A stretch of DNA of 64,000 bases from JBJXHC01 sp046160825. Its GTDB lineage: Bacteria > Bacteroidota > Ignavibacteria > UBA10030 > UBA6906. Shown here in pieces: positions 17,408-25,707 of the stretch. The stretch covers positions 9,375 to 73,374 of the forward strand of contig JBJXHC010000075.1 in assembly GCA_046160825.1 (NCBI GenBank), written 5' to 3'. Each line of letters begins with the position of its first letter. Position 1 is the first letter of the stretch. The position numbers and the translations under genes were made by a program. Below the pieces are notes generated by a model. That model did not search any database. It was not told the DNA's origin and worked only from the letters and a program-made list of their open reading frames with translations.

Positions 17408-18787
17408 ATGCCAGAATTTAGAATAGAAGGTGTGACGACAGCCGGCAAGCCGGTTCAGGGGATACTGGAAGCGGAGTCCCCTCGCTCTGCAAAGCAGAAG
17501 GCCGTGCAGATGGCGCAACAGAGAAACTTCAAGTTGCTCCACGTTGTCCCGCGTGCAACCTGGGTATACAAAGTACAACGTGGTACAGAGAAACCCGTCC
17601 TCGGCGAGCAGAAGGCTTTTACGAAAGGCGAGGTCCAGGAAGCCCTCCAGAAGATGGGCTACCGCGTGATTCGTATTCAAAAGCGGTTTCTCAATCTCAA
17701 GGCAAAGCCACCGGCCACGGAGATTGTAACATTCGTGCGCGTGAGCGCCGACTTGATCCGCCAGAAGCTTCCATTTAATGAGATCATGCAGCTTCTGACA
17801 AACGACATTGAAAATCGCACGTTGCGTGAGGCGATCAAAGAGATCAACGCCGAATTAAAGCAGGGCAAGGATAGTGAACGGGCGTTCGTCAAGCACGAGG
17901 CAGTCTTCGGGCGATTCACGGCACACATGCTTGGCCTTGCCTCGAAGAGTGGTAACATGGCTGAGATCTATGACAGTACGGCAAAGTTTCTTGAACGCCA
18001 GGCGGAGTTCAAAAAGAATCTCAAGAGCGCATTGATCATGCCGATGGTTACGTTGGTCGTTCTCTTCGGCGCGGTCATATACTATGTGGGCTATATCTTC
18101 CCGGCTACAGCAGGTCTGTTCAGGAAGTTCGGGATTGAGCTGCCGCCAATGACGAGGGCAACCCTCGCGTTCAGCGATTTTCTGGTGGAGAATATCGTTT
18201 TCATCATGATTGCAACGGTCATTCCCTTGATCCTCGCGATGAAGTTCTTCACGACGGAGAAAGGGCGCTTCCTGCTTGATAAATATATCTGGCATGTTCC
18301 CGCCATTGGTTCGCTATTGCACAAAATGAGTATTGAAATATTTTGCCGGGTGTTCTATGCCCTGTACAGCGGTGCGGGCGAGAATATCGAAGTCATCCGC
18401 ATGGCCTCCGAAGCCTGCGGCAACAAGTATATGGAGCATCAGATAAAGACAGTAGCTCTTCCCATGATGATCCAGAAGGGCTCCGGTATCACCGAGGCAT
18501 TCGAAGCCACGGGCGTGTTCACAAAAACGGCCCTTTCGCGCTTTCATTCCGGTGCGGAAACAGGAACAGTAAAACACACGGCGCATCAGCTTGCCGAGTA
18601 CTATGAGAAGGAAACGTCGTACAAGATGCGCAATGCCATCGACTATATCCAGGTAATGATCTCGATGGTCATCATGGTTGTGCTGACAGCATTGACCATC
18701 GTCTCTTCCGAGACGGCGACCATCAGGCCTAAGAATCCGGCTGTGGGTGCGAACGTGCAACAGCACACTGATACACCGGTTACGTAA
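17408..18787 (+). CDS. pilC: Pilus assembly inner-membrane platform protein PilC/GspF
   Basis: 459 aa from ATG 17408 (AAAGGA about 10 nt upstream; the longer frame from 17336 has no site). The N-terminal part (1-110) opens FRIEGVTTAGKPVQGILEAES, the typical T2SSF start, followed by two GspF repeats (about 125-245 and 330-450), each ending in transmembrane helices (about 210-240, 260-285, 415-440). Repeat signatures GRFTAHMLGLASKSGNMAE and LSRFHSGAETGTVKHTAHQL are visible. It is the inner-membrane rotor/platform on which the ATPases act. The C-terminal 20 residues after the last helix are longer than usual. Confidence 0.9.
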   Translation: MPEFRIEGVTTAGKPVQGILEAESPRSAKQKAVQMAQQRNFKLLHVVPRATWVYKVQRGTEKPVLGEQKAFTKGEVQEALQKMGYRVIRIQKRFLNLKAKPPATEIVTFVRVSADLIRQKLPFNEIMQLLTNDIENRTLREAIKEINAELKQGKDSERAFVKHEAVFGRFTAHMLGLASKSGNMAEIYDSTAKFLERQAEFKKNLKSALIMPMVTLVVLFGAVIYYVGYIFPATAGLFRKFGIELPPMTRATLAFSDFLVENIVFIMIATVIPLILAMKFFTTEKGRFLLDKYIWHVPAIGSLLHKMSIEIFCRVFYALYSGAGENIEVIRMASEACGNKYMEHQIKTVALPMMIQKGSGITEAFEATGVFTKTALSRFHSGAETGTVKHTAHQLAEYYEKETSYKMRNAIDYIQVMISMVIMVVLTALTIVSSETATIRPKNPAVGANVQQHTDTPVT

Positions 18788-18821
18788 ACCGTACATGTCC
18801 AATCCCCTGAAAGTCAGGACA

Positions 18822-20609
18822 ATGTCTCAGGTTGACATAACAGATAAAATAGGTTTTGCTCTTCTCAAGAAGGGCATCATTGACTACGAGACGCTGGAAA
18901 AGTCTCTCAAGGTCAAGGATGGCGAAGGGAAGAAGAACCGGCGTAATCTTGGCCAGATACTGGTCAACGATTTCAACGCAGACCACGACTCCGTTTTCAA
19001 GGAGGTGGCCAGTCTCTACGCGTTTCGCGAGATATATCTCCCCGACGAGAATATTGACAAGCCACGGATAGAATTCATTCGGAAATTCATTGATGCTCTT
19101 CCTGAAAGCGCGCGGGCATTGCTTGTGCAGGCAAAAATATTGCCTCTCAGGTTCGACGAGAAACAACCCGACAAGCTGGTGATCATCGCGGCAGACCCAA
19201 CTGACCGTCGGATTCCACTTATCACACGTAACTTTGCCGCCAAGAAACACGAGGTGGCCTATTGTCGTTTGAAGGAACTTCAGAATCTTCTGGAACAGGT
19301 TATTCCGCCGGAAAACGAGTTCCTGAGATTGCTTGAAGATTCCAATGTTGGCCTGGAGGTGAAGGAAGATGAATCAACCGTTGACGAAGATGCGCTGGAA
19401 GCGGAAATCAGCAAGAGCGCGCTGGTCAATCTCGTTGAAGGTGCTCTCGTCGAAGCTGTTCGCCAGGGGGCGAGTGACATTCATATCATTGCGAAAGAGG
19501 GAAAGCGTACGGAGTTCTGGTTCCGCACCGACGGTAACCTGAAACTCTGGCACATTCAGGAAAACACGCTTCCTGAGGCCGTGGCCGCCGTGGTGAAAGA
19601 CAGGACGAAGAACGTTGATCGCTTCGAGCGTGACATGTCGCAGGATGGATTCATCCAACGCATGATCGACGATACGATGATTCGTTTCCGTGTCTCAATC
19701 ATGCCGATCGTTGGTATTGAGTTCAAACACAAGTTTGAGAGCATCGTCATTCGTGTTCTTGATGATCGGAAAGTTATCACGGATCTCGACAAGCTTGGAC
19801 TCCAGGGTCCGGCAAAGGATTTCTTTAATAAAGCGATCGCCAAGCCGCAGGGGATTGTGATTCTTACCGGTCCCACTGGAAGCGGCAAGAGCACGACACT
19901 CGTTGCAGCATTGCATCAGGTTATTGACCCGACCGTAAACGTACTCACTGTTGAGGAACCTGTGGAGTATATCATCCGTGGGGCCCGGCAGCTCAAGATC
20001 GGTCCTAAGATGAATTTTGACCAGGCAATTCGCGGTATTCTTCGTCACGACCCCGACATAGTGCTCGTTGGTGAGATGCGCGATAAGGCCACGGCGGAAA
20101 TCGCCATCAAGCTTGCGAATACAGGACACCTGACGTTTTCCACGCTGCACACGAACGATGCGCCCAGTGCCGTCTCCCGTCTTTACAAGATGGGGATCGA
20201 GCCGTTCCTGATTGCCTATGCTATTAACATCATTGTGGCGCAACGGCTCATCAGGACGCTTTGCAAAGTGTGCAAACGCGCGATCGACAAAAAGGAAATC
20301 GATCGTGAAGTATATTTGAAGTTTGGTTTTACTGAACAAGATCTTGATGAACGAACGATTTACGAAGCATTGGGATGCGACAAATGCAGCGGCGGATATA
20401 AAGGCCGGGCAGCCATTCATGAAGCGCTCTACTTCACTCGTGAAATCCGGGCAATGATTGTCAAGTCCGGTGAGGAAGTTGATGAGGAAAAAATACGCAA
20501 CCAGGGAGTCAAAGATGGCATGTGGACACTCCGCCGTGCCGGCATTGAACGCATCAAGGATGGCGTAACGACATTGGAAGAAATCGCGTCTGCGACGACC
20601 GATGACTAG
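18822..20609 (+). CDS. pilB: Pilus assembly ATPase (PilB/GspE family), copy 2
   Basis: 595 aa from ATG 18822 with CAGGA 4-5 nt upstream; ATG 18795 is a possible alternative without a site. Domain order as copy 1: N-terminal MshE-N-like region, then ATPase with GPTGSGKST, DIVLVGEMRD, STLHTND and a four-cysteine zinc site (CKVC, CDKC). The gene follows pilC by 34 nt and precedes pilT by 21 nt. Two assembly ATPases in one locus suggests either specialised extension motors for different pilins or hetero-oligomers. Confidence 0.9.
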   Translation: MSQVDITDKIGFALLKKGIIDYETLEKSLKVKDGEGKKNRRNLGQILVNDFNADHDSVFKEVASLYAFREIYLPDENIDKPRIEFIRKFIDALPESARALLVQAKILPLRFDEKQPDKLVIIAADPTDRRIPLITRNFAAKKHEVAYCRLKELQNLLEQVIPPENEFLRLLEDSNVGLEVKEDESTVDEDALEAEISKSALVNLVEGALVEAVRQGASDIHIIAKEGKRTEFWFRTDGNLKLWHIQENTLPEAVAAVVKDRTKNVDRFERDMSQDGFIQRMIDDTMIRFRVSIMPIVGIEFKHKFESIVIRVLDDRKVITDLDKLGLQGPAKDFFNKAIAKPQGIVILTGPTGSGKSTTLVAALHQVIDPTVNVLTVEEPVEYIIRGARQLKIGPKMNFDQAIRGILRHDPDIVLVGEMRDKATAEIAIKLANTGHLTFSTLHTNDAPSAVSRLYKMGIEPFLIAYAINIIVAQRLIRTLCKVCKRAIDKKEIDREVYLKFGFTEQDLDERTIYEALGCDKCSGGYKGRAAIHEALYFTREIRAMIVKSGEEVDEEKIRNQGVKDGMWTLRRAGIERIKDGVTTLEEIASATTDD

Positions 20610-20630
20610 ACGAAACGAGATACCGATACT

Positions 20631-21863
20631 ATGATTGAAACAGCGATACGAACACTGAGAGAAATTGCTGCATCGATTCCGGAAACATCTCCGGGCATGG
20701 AGCGACAGATGCTGATCGGCGATCTTGTTGCCAAGCAGTCGCCCGCGGAACGCACCGCGTTGCGAAAGCTGATGGATAGCTATCTCCTTCGCATGTCCAA
20801 GATTAACGCGTCGGATATCGACCTTGGCGGTTACGGCTGCTCGGGGAGTATTTGGTACCGTGTGTACGGTGACAAGAAACCGAGCACCGACCTCGGCAAG
20901 TTCAGCATAGATGAATTCAATGTTCTCATTCAAAGCATCCTGATTGAACGGCAGCGATTGTTCCTGTTTGAAAACCGCAACCTGGACTTCTCCTACAGTA
21001 TTCTCCAGGACGAGATAATGTACCGGTTCCGTGCGGATGCATATTTCGATCTCGATCAACTGGCGATGAATATGCGTGCCATCAATGCGAACGTGCGTCC
21101 GTACAAGGGTTTGGACCTTCATCCGAACGTGACCAAGATGTTGAGCCTTGGTTACTCTTCACAAGGGTTGACACTGATTACCGGGATCACCGGTTCGGGC
21201 AAGAGTAGCACGCTCGACAGTATTATCGACGCCAACAACCACACGGTGGATGCGCATGTGGTGGTCATTGCCTCGCCCATCGAATATGTACACAAATCGG
21301 ATCGTTGCATCATCCGTCATCGTGAGGTTGGCCGGGATGTATTGTCTTTCAAGGAGGGTGCGATTCAATCCCTCCGTCAGGATCCGGACATTGTGGTCAT
21401 TGGGGAAATGCGCGATCCGGATACAATTATGACCGCGCTGGAAATCACGGATAGCGGTCACAAAGTATTTTCGACGCTTCACACGGGATCAGCGGTGGAA
21501 ACAATCGACCGTATCATTGGGGAAGTTCCTCCCATTGAACAGGAGCGTGTGCGGTTGAGACTTGCCGATACTGTCACGTGTGTTATGTCGCAGAAACTGG
21601 TGCCAAGCCTCGACGGCAAGCTCGCCCTTGCCAAGGAAGTGATGGTCGCGACCCCGTCTGTACGAGCGGCAATCAAGAATAATAACACAGGCGAAATCTA
21701 TCAGATGATGGCAGAGTCCAGCGAGCAGGGAATGATCACACTGGAACAGGATTTGAAACGGCTTTATACGCAAAAACAAGTGTCTCTCGAGAATGCTCTT
21801 GTTGCGGCAAATAACAAGAGAAGATTCCAACAGATTATGAATCTCAACGCGGTTGGAGACTGA
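20631..21863 (+). CDS. pilT: Pilus retraction ATPase PilT-like
   Basis: 410 aa, ATG 20631. A PAS-like N-terminal region (about 40-150) precedes a RecA-type core: Walker A TGITGSGKSST (about 183-193), DIVVIGEMRDPDT (Walker B), STLHTGSAVETIDRII (His box) and the PilT-type segment with LADTVTCVMSQKLVPS. No zinc cysteines, as expected for PilT and unlike PilB. It powers pilus depolymerisation. The protein is longer than typical PilT (about 350), with extra residues at the N-terminus. Next gene starts 55 nt downstream. Confidence 0.9.
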   Translation: MIETAIRTLREIAASIPETSPGMERQMLIGDLVAKQSPAERTALRKLMDSYLLRMSKINASDIDLGGYGCSGSIWYRVYGDKKPSTDLGKFSIDEFNVLIQSILIERQRLFLFENRNLDFSYSILQDEIMYRFRADAYFDLDQLAMNMRAINANVRPYKGLDLHPNVTKMLSLGYSSQGLTLITGITGSGKSSTLDSIIDANNHTVDAHVVVIASPIEYVHKSDRCIIRHREVGRDVLSFKEGAIQSLRQDPDIVVIGEMRDPDTIMTALEITDSGHKVFSTLHTGSAVETIDRIIGEVPPIEQERVRLRLADTVTCVMSQKLVPSLDGKLALAKEVMVATPSVRAAIKNNNTGEIYQMMAESSEQGMITLEQDLKRLYTQKQVSLENALVAANNKRRFQQIMNLNAVGD

Positions 21864-21918
21864 AAATCGGAGAGCAGCCATTGATACTTACTTATCACAA
21901 ACAAGACAGGATTCCCCT

Positions 21919-23484
21919 ATGGCTTCTATGAAAGGACGTGGTAAAACGGTCCTTGGCATCTTCGTAGATGGATTGGATGTCAAGCTTGCACACCTCACGG
22001 TGAAAGACAAGCGGGTGACAGTCCATGAACTCAAGTCCGGCACACTCGTCTCCAAAATGGAAGAGCGCAAGACTGTGGAAGTCGGCGCTCAGGTTTTTGC
22101 AGGCGAAGCGGACGCATTTAGTCTTCCCGCGAACTCAGGGCCGGACGTAACAATGGATGGCCAGTCCGAGGACAACAACGCTGTCCTTCTCGGGTTGCTC
22201 GCGCCGTATCCGTCAACGAAGTACTCCTTGACGTATAGCATCGCCGAGCCTGCGATCTACTATCACCTTTTTGAGAGCGATTTCGGCTTGCGTGGAAAGA
22301 AGCTCAAGCAACGGGTGCTGAATGAACTTCGGAACGTCCGGGCATTCCAACCATCCGCAGACGCAGTGGATTCCATCCTCACCGACGAGGGGAACCTGCT
22401 TACTGTTGTTCGTGAAGATGGATTGAGTCTTATCAACTCGCTGGAGAATATCAAAGGGTTCATTGGCAATCGTCTGCCGCATATTCCAGCGATCGACAGT
22501 GCCGATATTTCTCTCATGAACATTGTGCGGATGAACTATGAACTTCAACCGCAGGAAGTCTCGGTCATTGTCTATGTCGGCGTGGAATTTACGCGTCTGA
22601 TTTTCATGCGCGGCACGCAATTCTACCAATTCGCCCCGATCATTGGCGAAGGATATGACTCTCCCAACTTGCAGAATACCGTCTATAGCAGGCTGTTGTT
22701 GGAGCAGGACAATCTCGCGATCCCGCGCATCAGCAAGATCATTCTTGCCGGCGAATCGCGCCGGATAGGATTTAAGGACTTCCTGGCGCAGCAACTGCCG
22801 GATCAGGAAATCGACTATCTGCTTGCCCCTCAACTCGACACGAGCCCGCTTCCGCCGGAACAGCAGGAAGCGTTATCGGAGTTTGCGATCCCGATCGGCG
22901 CCGCATGGCGAGCGCTCGATCCGTCGAGTGACACGTTCTATCAAATCAACCTTCTTCCGTCCATTATCCGGGAAGGTCAACGTGTATTCAAACTCTCGTG
23001 GCACGGTTACCTCTTGATGGCGACCCTGTTCTTTTCAACCCTCTTCTTCACACTCTCTGTCGGTGAGAAGCGTCAGGATATTGTGGCTCACCAGGAAACG
23101 CTCCGGCTGAAGGAAAGCCAGCTTGCGGAGAACAAGACGATGATGACATCCATTGAGGGGTTGCAGGCTGAACTTGCAAAATATCAAACATCGCTTGCCT
23201 TGTATGACTCGCTTGTACCGGGAAGTGAACGGTGGAGCAAGGTGTTCACGCAGCTCTCACATGGCGTGGAAGATTTGAACTCCATTTGGATTACGGATTT
23301 TTCATCGAAAGAAAAAGGGGTGCTCTCCCTCAACGGGTTTACTGTCTATCGTACCCGTATCCCGCGCATGGCGTCGTTGTTCGACAATGCCGTGTTGAAG
23401 GAAGTAAACGTTCAGAAGATTCGTGAGCAGGAAGTCTATCGCTACAGTATCGAGGTTCCGGTGCAGCAGCCGGTCGCCAGGTAA
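21919..23484 (+). CDS. PilM-PilN fusion protein
   Basis: 521 aa from ATG 21919 (AGG about 9 nt upstream). Residues 1-340 look like the actin-like PilM: GIFVDGLDVKLAHL opening corresponds to the PilM phosphate-1 loop region, with later beta-rich ATPase-fold stretches. At 343-347 is INLLP, the motif by which PilN binds PilM, here within the same chain. It is followed by a transmembrane helix (362-383), a coiled coil (about 385-425) and a periplasmic PilN-like domain to the end. Normal PilM (about 350 aa) plus PilN (about 190 aa) add up to this length. The next gene supplies PilO. A fusion would hard-wire a contact that is usually non-covalent. Confidence 0.75.
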   Translation: MASMKGRGKTVLGIFVDGLDVKLAHLTVKDKRVTVHELKSGTLVSKMEERKTVEVGAQVFAGEADAFSLPANSGPDVTMDGQSEDNNAVLLGLLAPYPSTKYSLTYSIAEPAIYYHLFESDFGLRGKKLKQRVLNELRNVRAFQPSADAVDSILTDEGNLLTVVREDGLSLINSLENIKGFIGNRLPHIPAIDSADISLMNIVRMNYELQPQEVSVIVYVGVEFTRLIFMRGTQFYQFAPIIGEGYDSPNLQNTVYSRLLLEQDNLAIPRISKIILAGESRRIGFKDFLAQQLPDQEIDYLLAPQLDTSPLPPEQQEALSEFAIPIGAAWRALDPSSDTFYQINLLPSIIREGQRVFKLSWHGYLLMATLFFSTLFFTLSVGEKRQDIVAHQETLRLKESQLAENKTMMTSIEGLQAELAKYQTSLALYDSLVPGSERWSKVFTQLSHGVEDLNSIWITDFSSKEKGVLSLNGFTVYRTRIPRMASLFDNAVLKEVNVQKIREQEVYRYSIEVPVQQPVAR

Positions 23485-23519
23485 TCATGAGTGCATTGTC
23501 ATAAGAAGGAGACACAGCC

Positions 23520-24428
23520 GTGTCATATACAATACGAAACAGCGTTATCCTCGGAGTTCTGGTGCTTATGATTTTGAGCATCGGAACGTACATCCGGGCA
23601 TTTAACCTCCCGAAACAGGAAGAGGCCATCGAGTTGCAGATCAAGCAAATTGATGAAGAATTGCAAAACACGCCCAATCTGGTCAATCAATTTAATGACC
23701 TGAGCACGACACTTGCAGATACCAAACAACGTTGGGATGGACGCAACAAAGACATTCCCCCGGTGGATGTCACTGCCCAAACGTATGCGTACTTCAGCCG
23801 GCTGATCGATTTGAGCGGCAAGGTGAAGTTGGACATGATATACACGGGGGCTCAACAAAAAGGGAACTATGGCTACAATACGTACAGCCTGAAGGGTGAA
23901 GCTCCATTTGAGAGCTTCTACAAATTTGTCTGGTTTCTTGAAAACGGTCGGAAACTTTACAAAGTACCTTCGATGAACATGCGCGGTCTCGAGATCGTGG
24001 CAACCGATGAACATGAGGGCGAGATCCTCGTGACATTCGAAGCGGATGTTCAAGCCTATTTCTCCTCCGTGGCGGAATTGTCGAACTCAGTGGGCGAGCG
24101 GTCGATCACTCCGAACTATCTCGGTACGGATCCGTTTTCTCCCGTCATTGCCAGCGGTATTGCTCCCAATCTTCGTTCCCTCGTTGAGATTGAGCGCTCG
24201 GATCTCAAGGCGGTTATCCCGGGTAAGGCTTTTGTCCTCGACCAGGATAATACGATACGGACGTTGGAAGCGGGCGATGAGGTGTATCTTGGCTACATCA
24301 CCAGAGTGGTGCCGGAAGAGGGTCGTATTGAGGCAACACTGAACAAAGGTGGCATCATTGAAAAAGTGGAATTGAAAATACGATATGGTCCCATAACGAC
24401 TACTATTACTCCAAACGTCCAAAAATAA
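23520..24428 (+). CDS. PilO-like protein with PilP-like C-terminal domain
   Basis: 302 aa from GTG 23520, chosen because AAGGAG is 8 nt upstream. One transmembrane helix (about 8-27), a coiled coil (30-75), then a PilO-type ferredoxin-like periplasmic region to about 190. Residues about 215-292 form a separate beta domain (VIPGKAFVLDQDN, LEAGDEVYLGYITRVV, IEKVELKI) that reads like the PilP/GspC homology region, which contacts the secretin. PilO alone is about 200 aa and no separate pilP gene is present, so this is probably a PilO-PilP fusion. The PilO part is secure by context; the PilP part is inferred from pattern. Confidence 0.7.
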   Translation: MSYTIRNSVILGVLVLMILSIGTYIRAFNLPKQEEAIELQIKQIDEELQNTPNLVNQFNDLSTTLADTKQRWDGRNKDIPPVDVTAQTYAYFSRLIDLSGKVKLDMIYTGAQQKGNYGYNTYSLKGEAPFESFYKFVWFLENGRKLYKVPSMNMRGLEIVATDEHEGEILVTFEADVQAYFSSVAELSNSVGERSITPNYLGTDPFSPVIASGIAPNLRSLVEIERSDLKAVIPGKAFVLDQDNTIRTLEAGDEVYLGYITRVVPEEGRIEATLNKGGIIEKVELKIRYGPITTTITPNVQK

Positions 24429-24442
24429 GTGTAGAGGAAACC

Positions 24443-25669
24443 ATGAAAACAATATGCAATATTTTCGTCGTCCTTCTGGTGTTCGTGATCACCGTGCCGG
24501 CGATCGGACAGGTAAGTCCATCGGAACGTAAGGTGTTCAATGAGTACACTTCTGCCGACGAGCTTGTATCCATTTCCCCGTCCACGCCGATGGACAGGGC
24601 ATTGATGGCAATTGGCGAAGTGAGCAAGAGATTCATCAACAAGATTATTGTGGATACGGAGAGGCGCTCAATGCCGATCAATATTGATATTCAGGCGATG
24701 CCGTGGCGCGATGCTCTGGAAGCCATTTGCCGGAAGAACGGCATTTGGTACGCAGAGTATGAAAGCTATCTGCAGCTGACCGGCGGCACAACCGGAACAG
24801 AGGCCACAGCAGTCAAAGGCAAGGTTGAAGGAATCCAAAAGGAGTCTGCAACATTCCGGAGCCGGGAAATAAAGATCACGGCGGTGTTCTTTGAGGTGAA
24901 CCTGACGAAACTGGATGAAGTCGGCATCAATTGGAACTTCATGAAAAGCACAAACGATGTGGCGGTCGCATCGACCTTTGGAGGAGCTGACAGGGTCTCC
25001 AGCGAGATTTTCGAGACCGACATTACACCAAAAGTCAGCTTTGCCAATATCAACCTGGTCGCGAGGATGTTCTCGAACTACGACCTGGGTGAAGTCCTCT
25101 CAGGCCCGCAGTTGATTGTACGTTCCGGTGAAGAAGGCCGTATCCAGGTTGGCCAGGATTTCTCAATCAAGGAAAGAGACTTTGCGGGAAATCTCATTGA
25201 CAAATTCTATAGCGCCGGTACTATCATCAATGTCAAGCCGCAGGTGATTAACGAACAGGGCGTCAACTTTGTTCACCTCGATGTGGATGTCGAAAGAAGT
25301 TCGGTTGTTCCCGGCGCTGTCAGCACGATCATCAACAAGACCAAGGCGAACACCAACCTCCTTCTTCTCGATGGCGAAGAGACAATTATTGGCGGTCTGT
25401 ACAATAACGAGGCAAGCACTGTTCGGACGGGTGTTCCATTTCTGAAGGACCTGCCGTGGTACGTGTTTGGGTTGCGCTATCTGTTCGGATACAATCGTGA
25501 AGAAATAAAGAAGAAGGAACTCATTATCCTGCTGAAGGCTGAACTTCTTCCAACCCTTCAGGAGCGCATTACTCAGAAGAAAGAGGACAAGTATTTCGAG
25601 CGATGGCTGGAAGAACGGAATGCCGAAGAACAGCGGGTCCGGCCCGAGCCCAATAATTCCAATCGTTGA
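24443..25669 (+). CDS. Short secretin (PilQ/GspD-like)
   Basis: 408 aa, ATG 24443 behind AGAGGAAACC. Signal peptide 1-22. An STN-like N-domain (about 50-110) and a secretin domain (about 135-385) with LSGPQLIVRSGEEGRIQVG and the C-terminal ETIIGGLYNNEASTVRTG then PFLKDLPW, ending in a final strand ELIILLKAEL. It forms the outer-membrane pore for the pilus. It lacks AMIN and N1 domains of typical PilQ (about 700 aa), so the periplasmic neck is short, which agrees with the shortened PilMN/PilOP alignment complex. Confidence 0.87.
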   Translation: MKTICNIFVVLLVFVITVPAIGQVSPSERKVFNEYTSADELVSISPSTPMDRALMAIGEVSKRFINKIIVDTERRSMPINIDIQAMPWRDALEAICRKNGIWYAEYESYLQLTGGTTGTEATAVKGKVEGIQKESATFRSREIKITAVFFEVNLTKLDEVGINWNFMKSTNDVAVASTFGGADRVSSEIFETDITPKVSFANINLVARMFSNYDLGEVLSGPQLIVRSGEEGRIQVGQDFSIKERDFAGNLIDKFYSAGTIINVKPQVINEQGVNFVHLDVDVERSSVVPGAVSTIINKTKANTNLLLLDGEETIIGGLYNNEASTVRTGVPFLKDLPWYVFGLRYLFGYNREEIKKKELIILLKAELLPTLQERITQKKEDKYFERWLEERNAEEQRVRPEPNNSNR

Positions 25670-25707
25670 AAATTATAACGCGTGTCCACACAACCAGGGA
25701 TGAGCTT

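Noticed and set aside
19695..21122. Long (475-codon) minus-strand frame over pilB copy 2 and pilT
   Set aside because: It is antisense to two well-supported ATPase genes and its translation shows no known motif.
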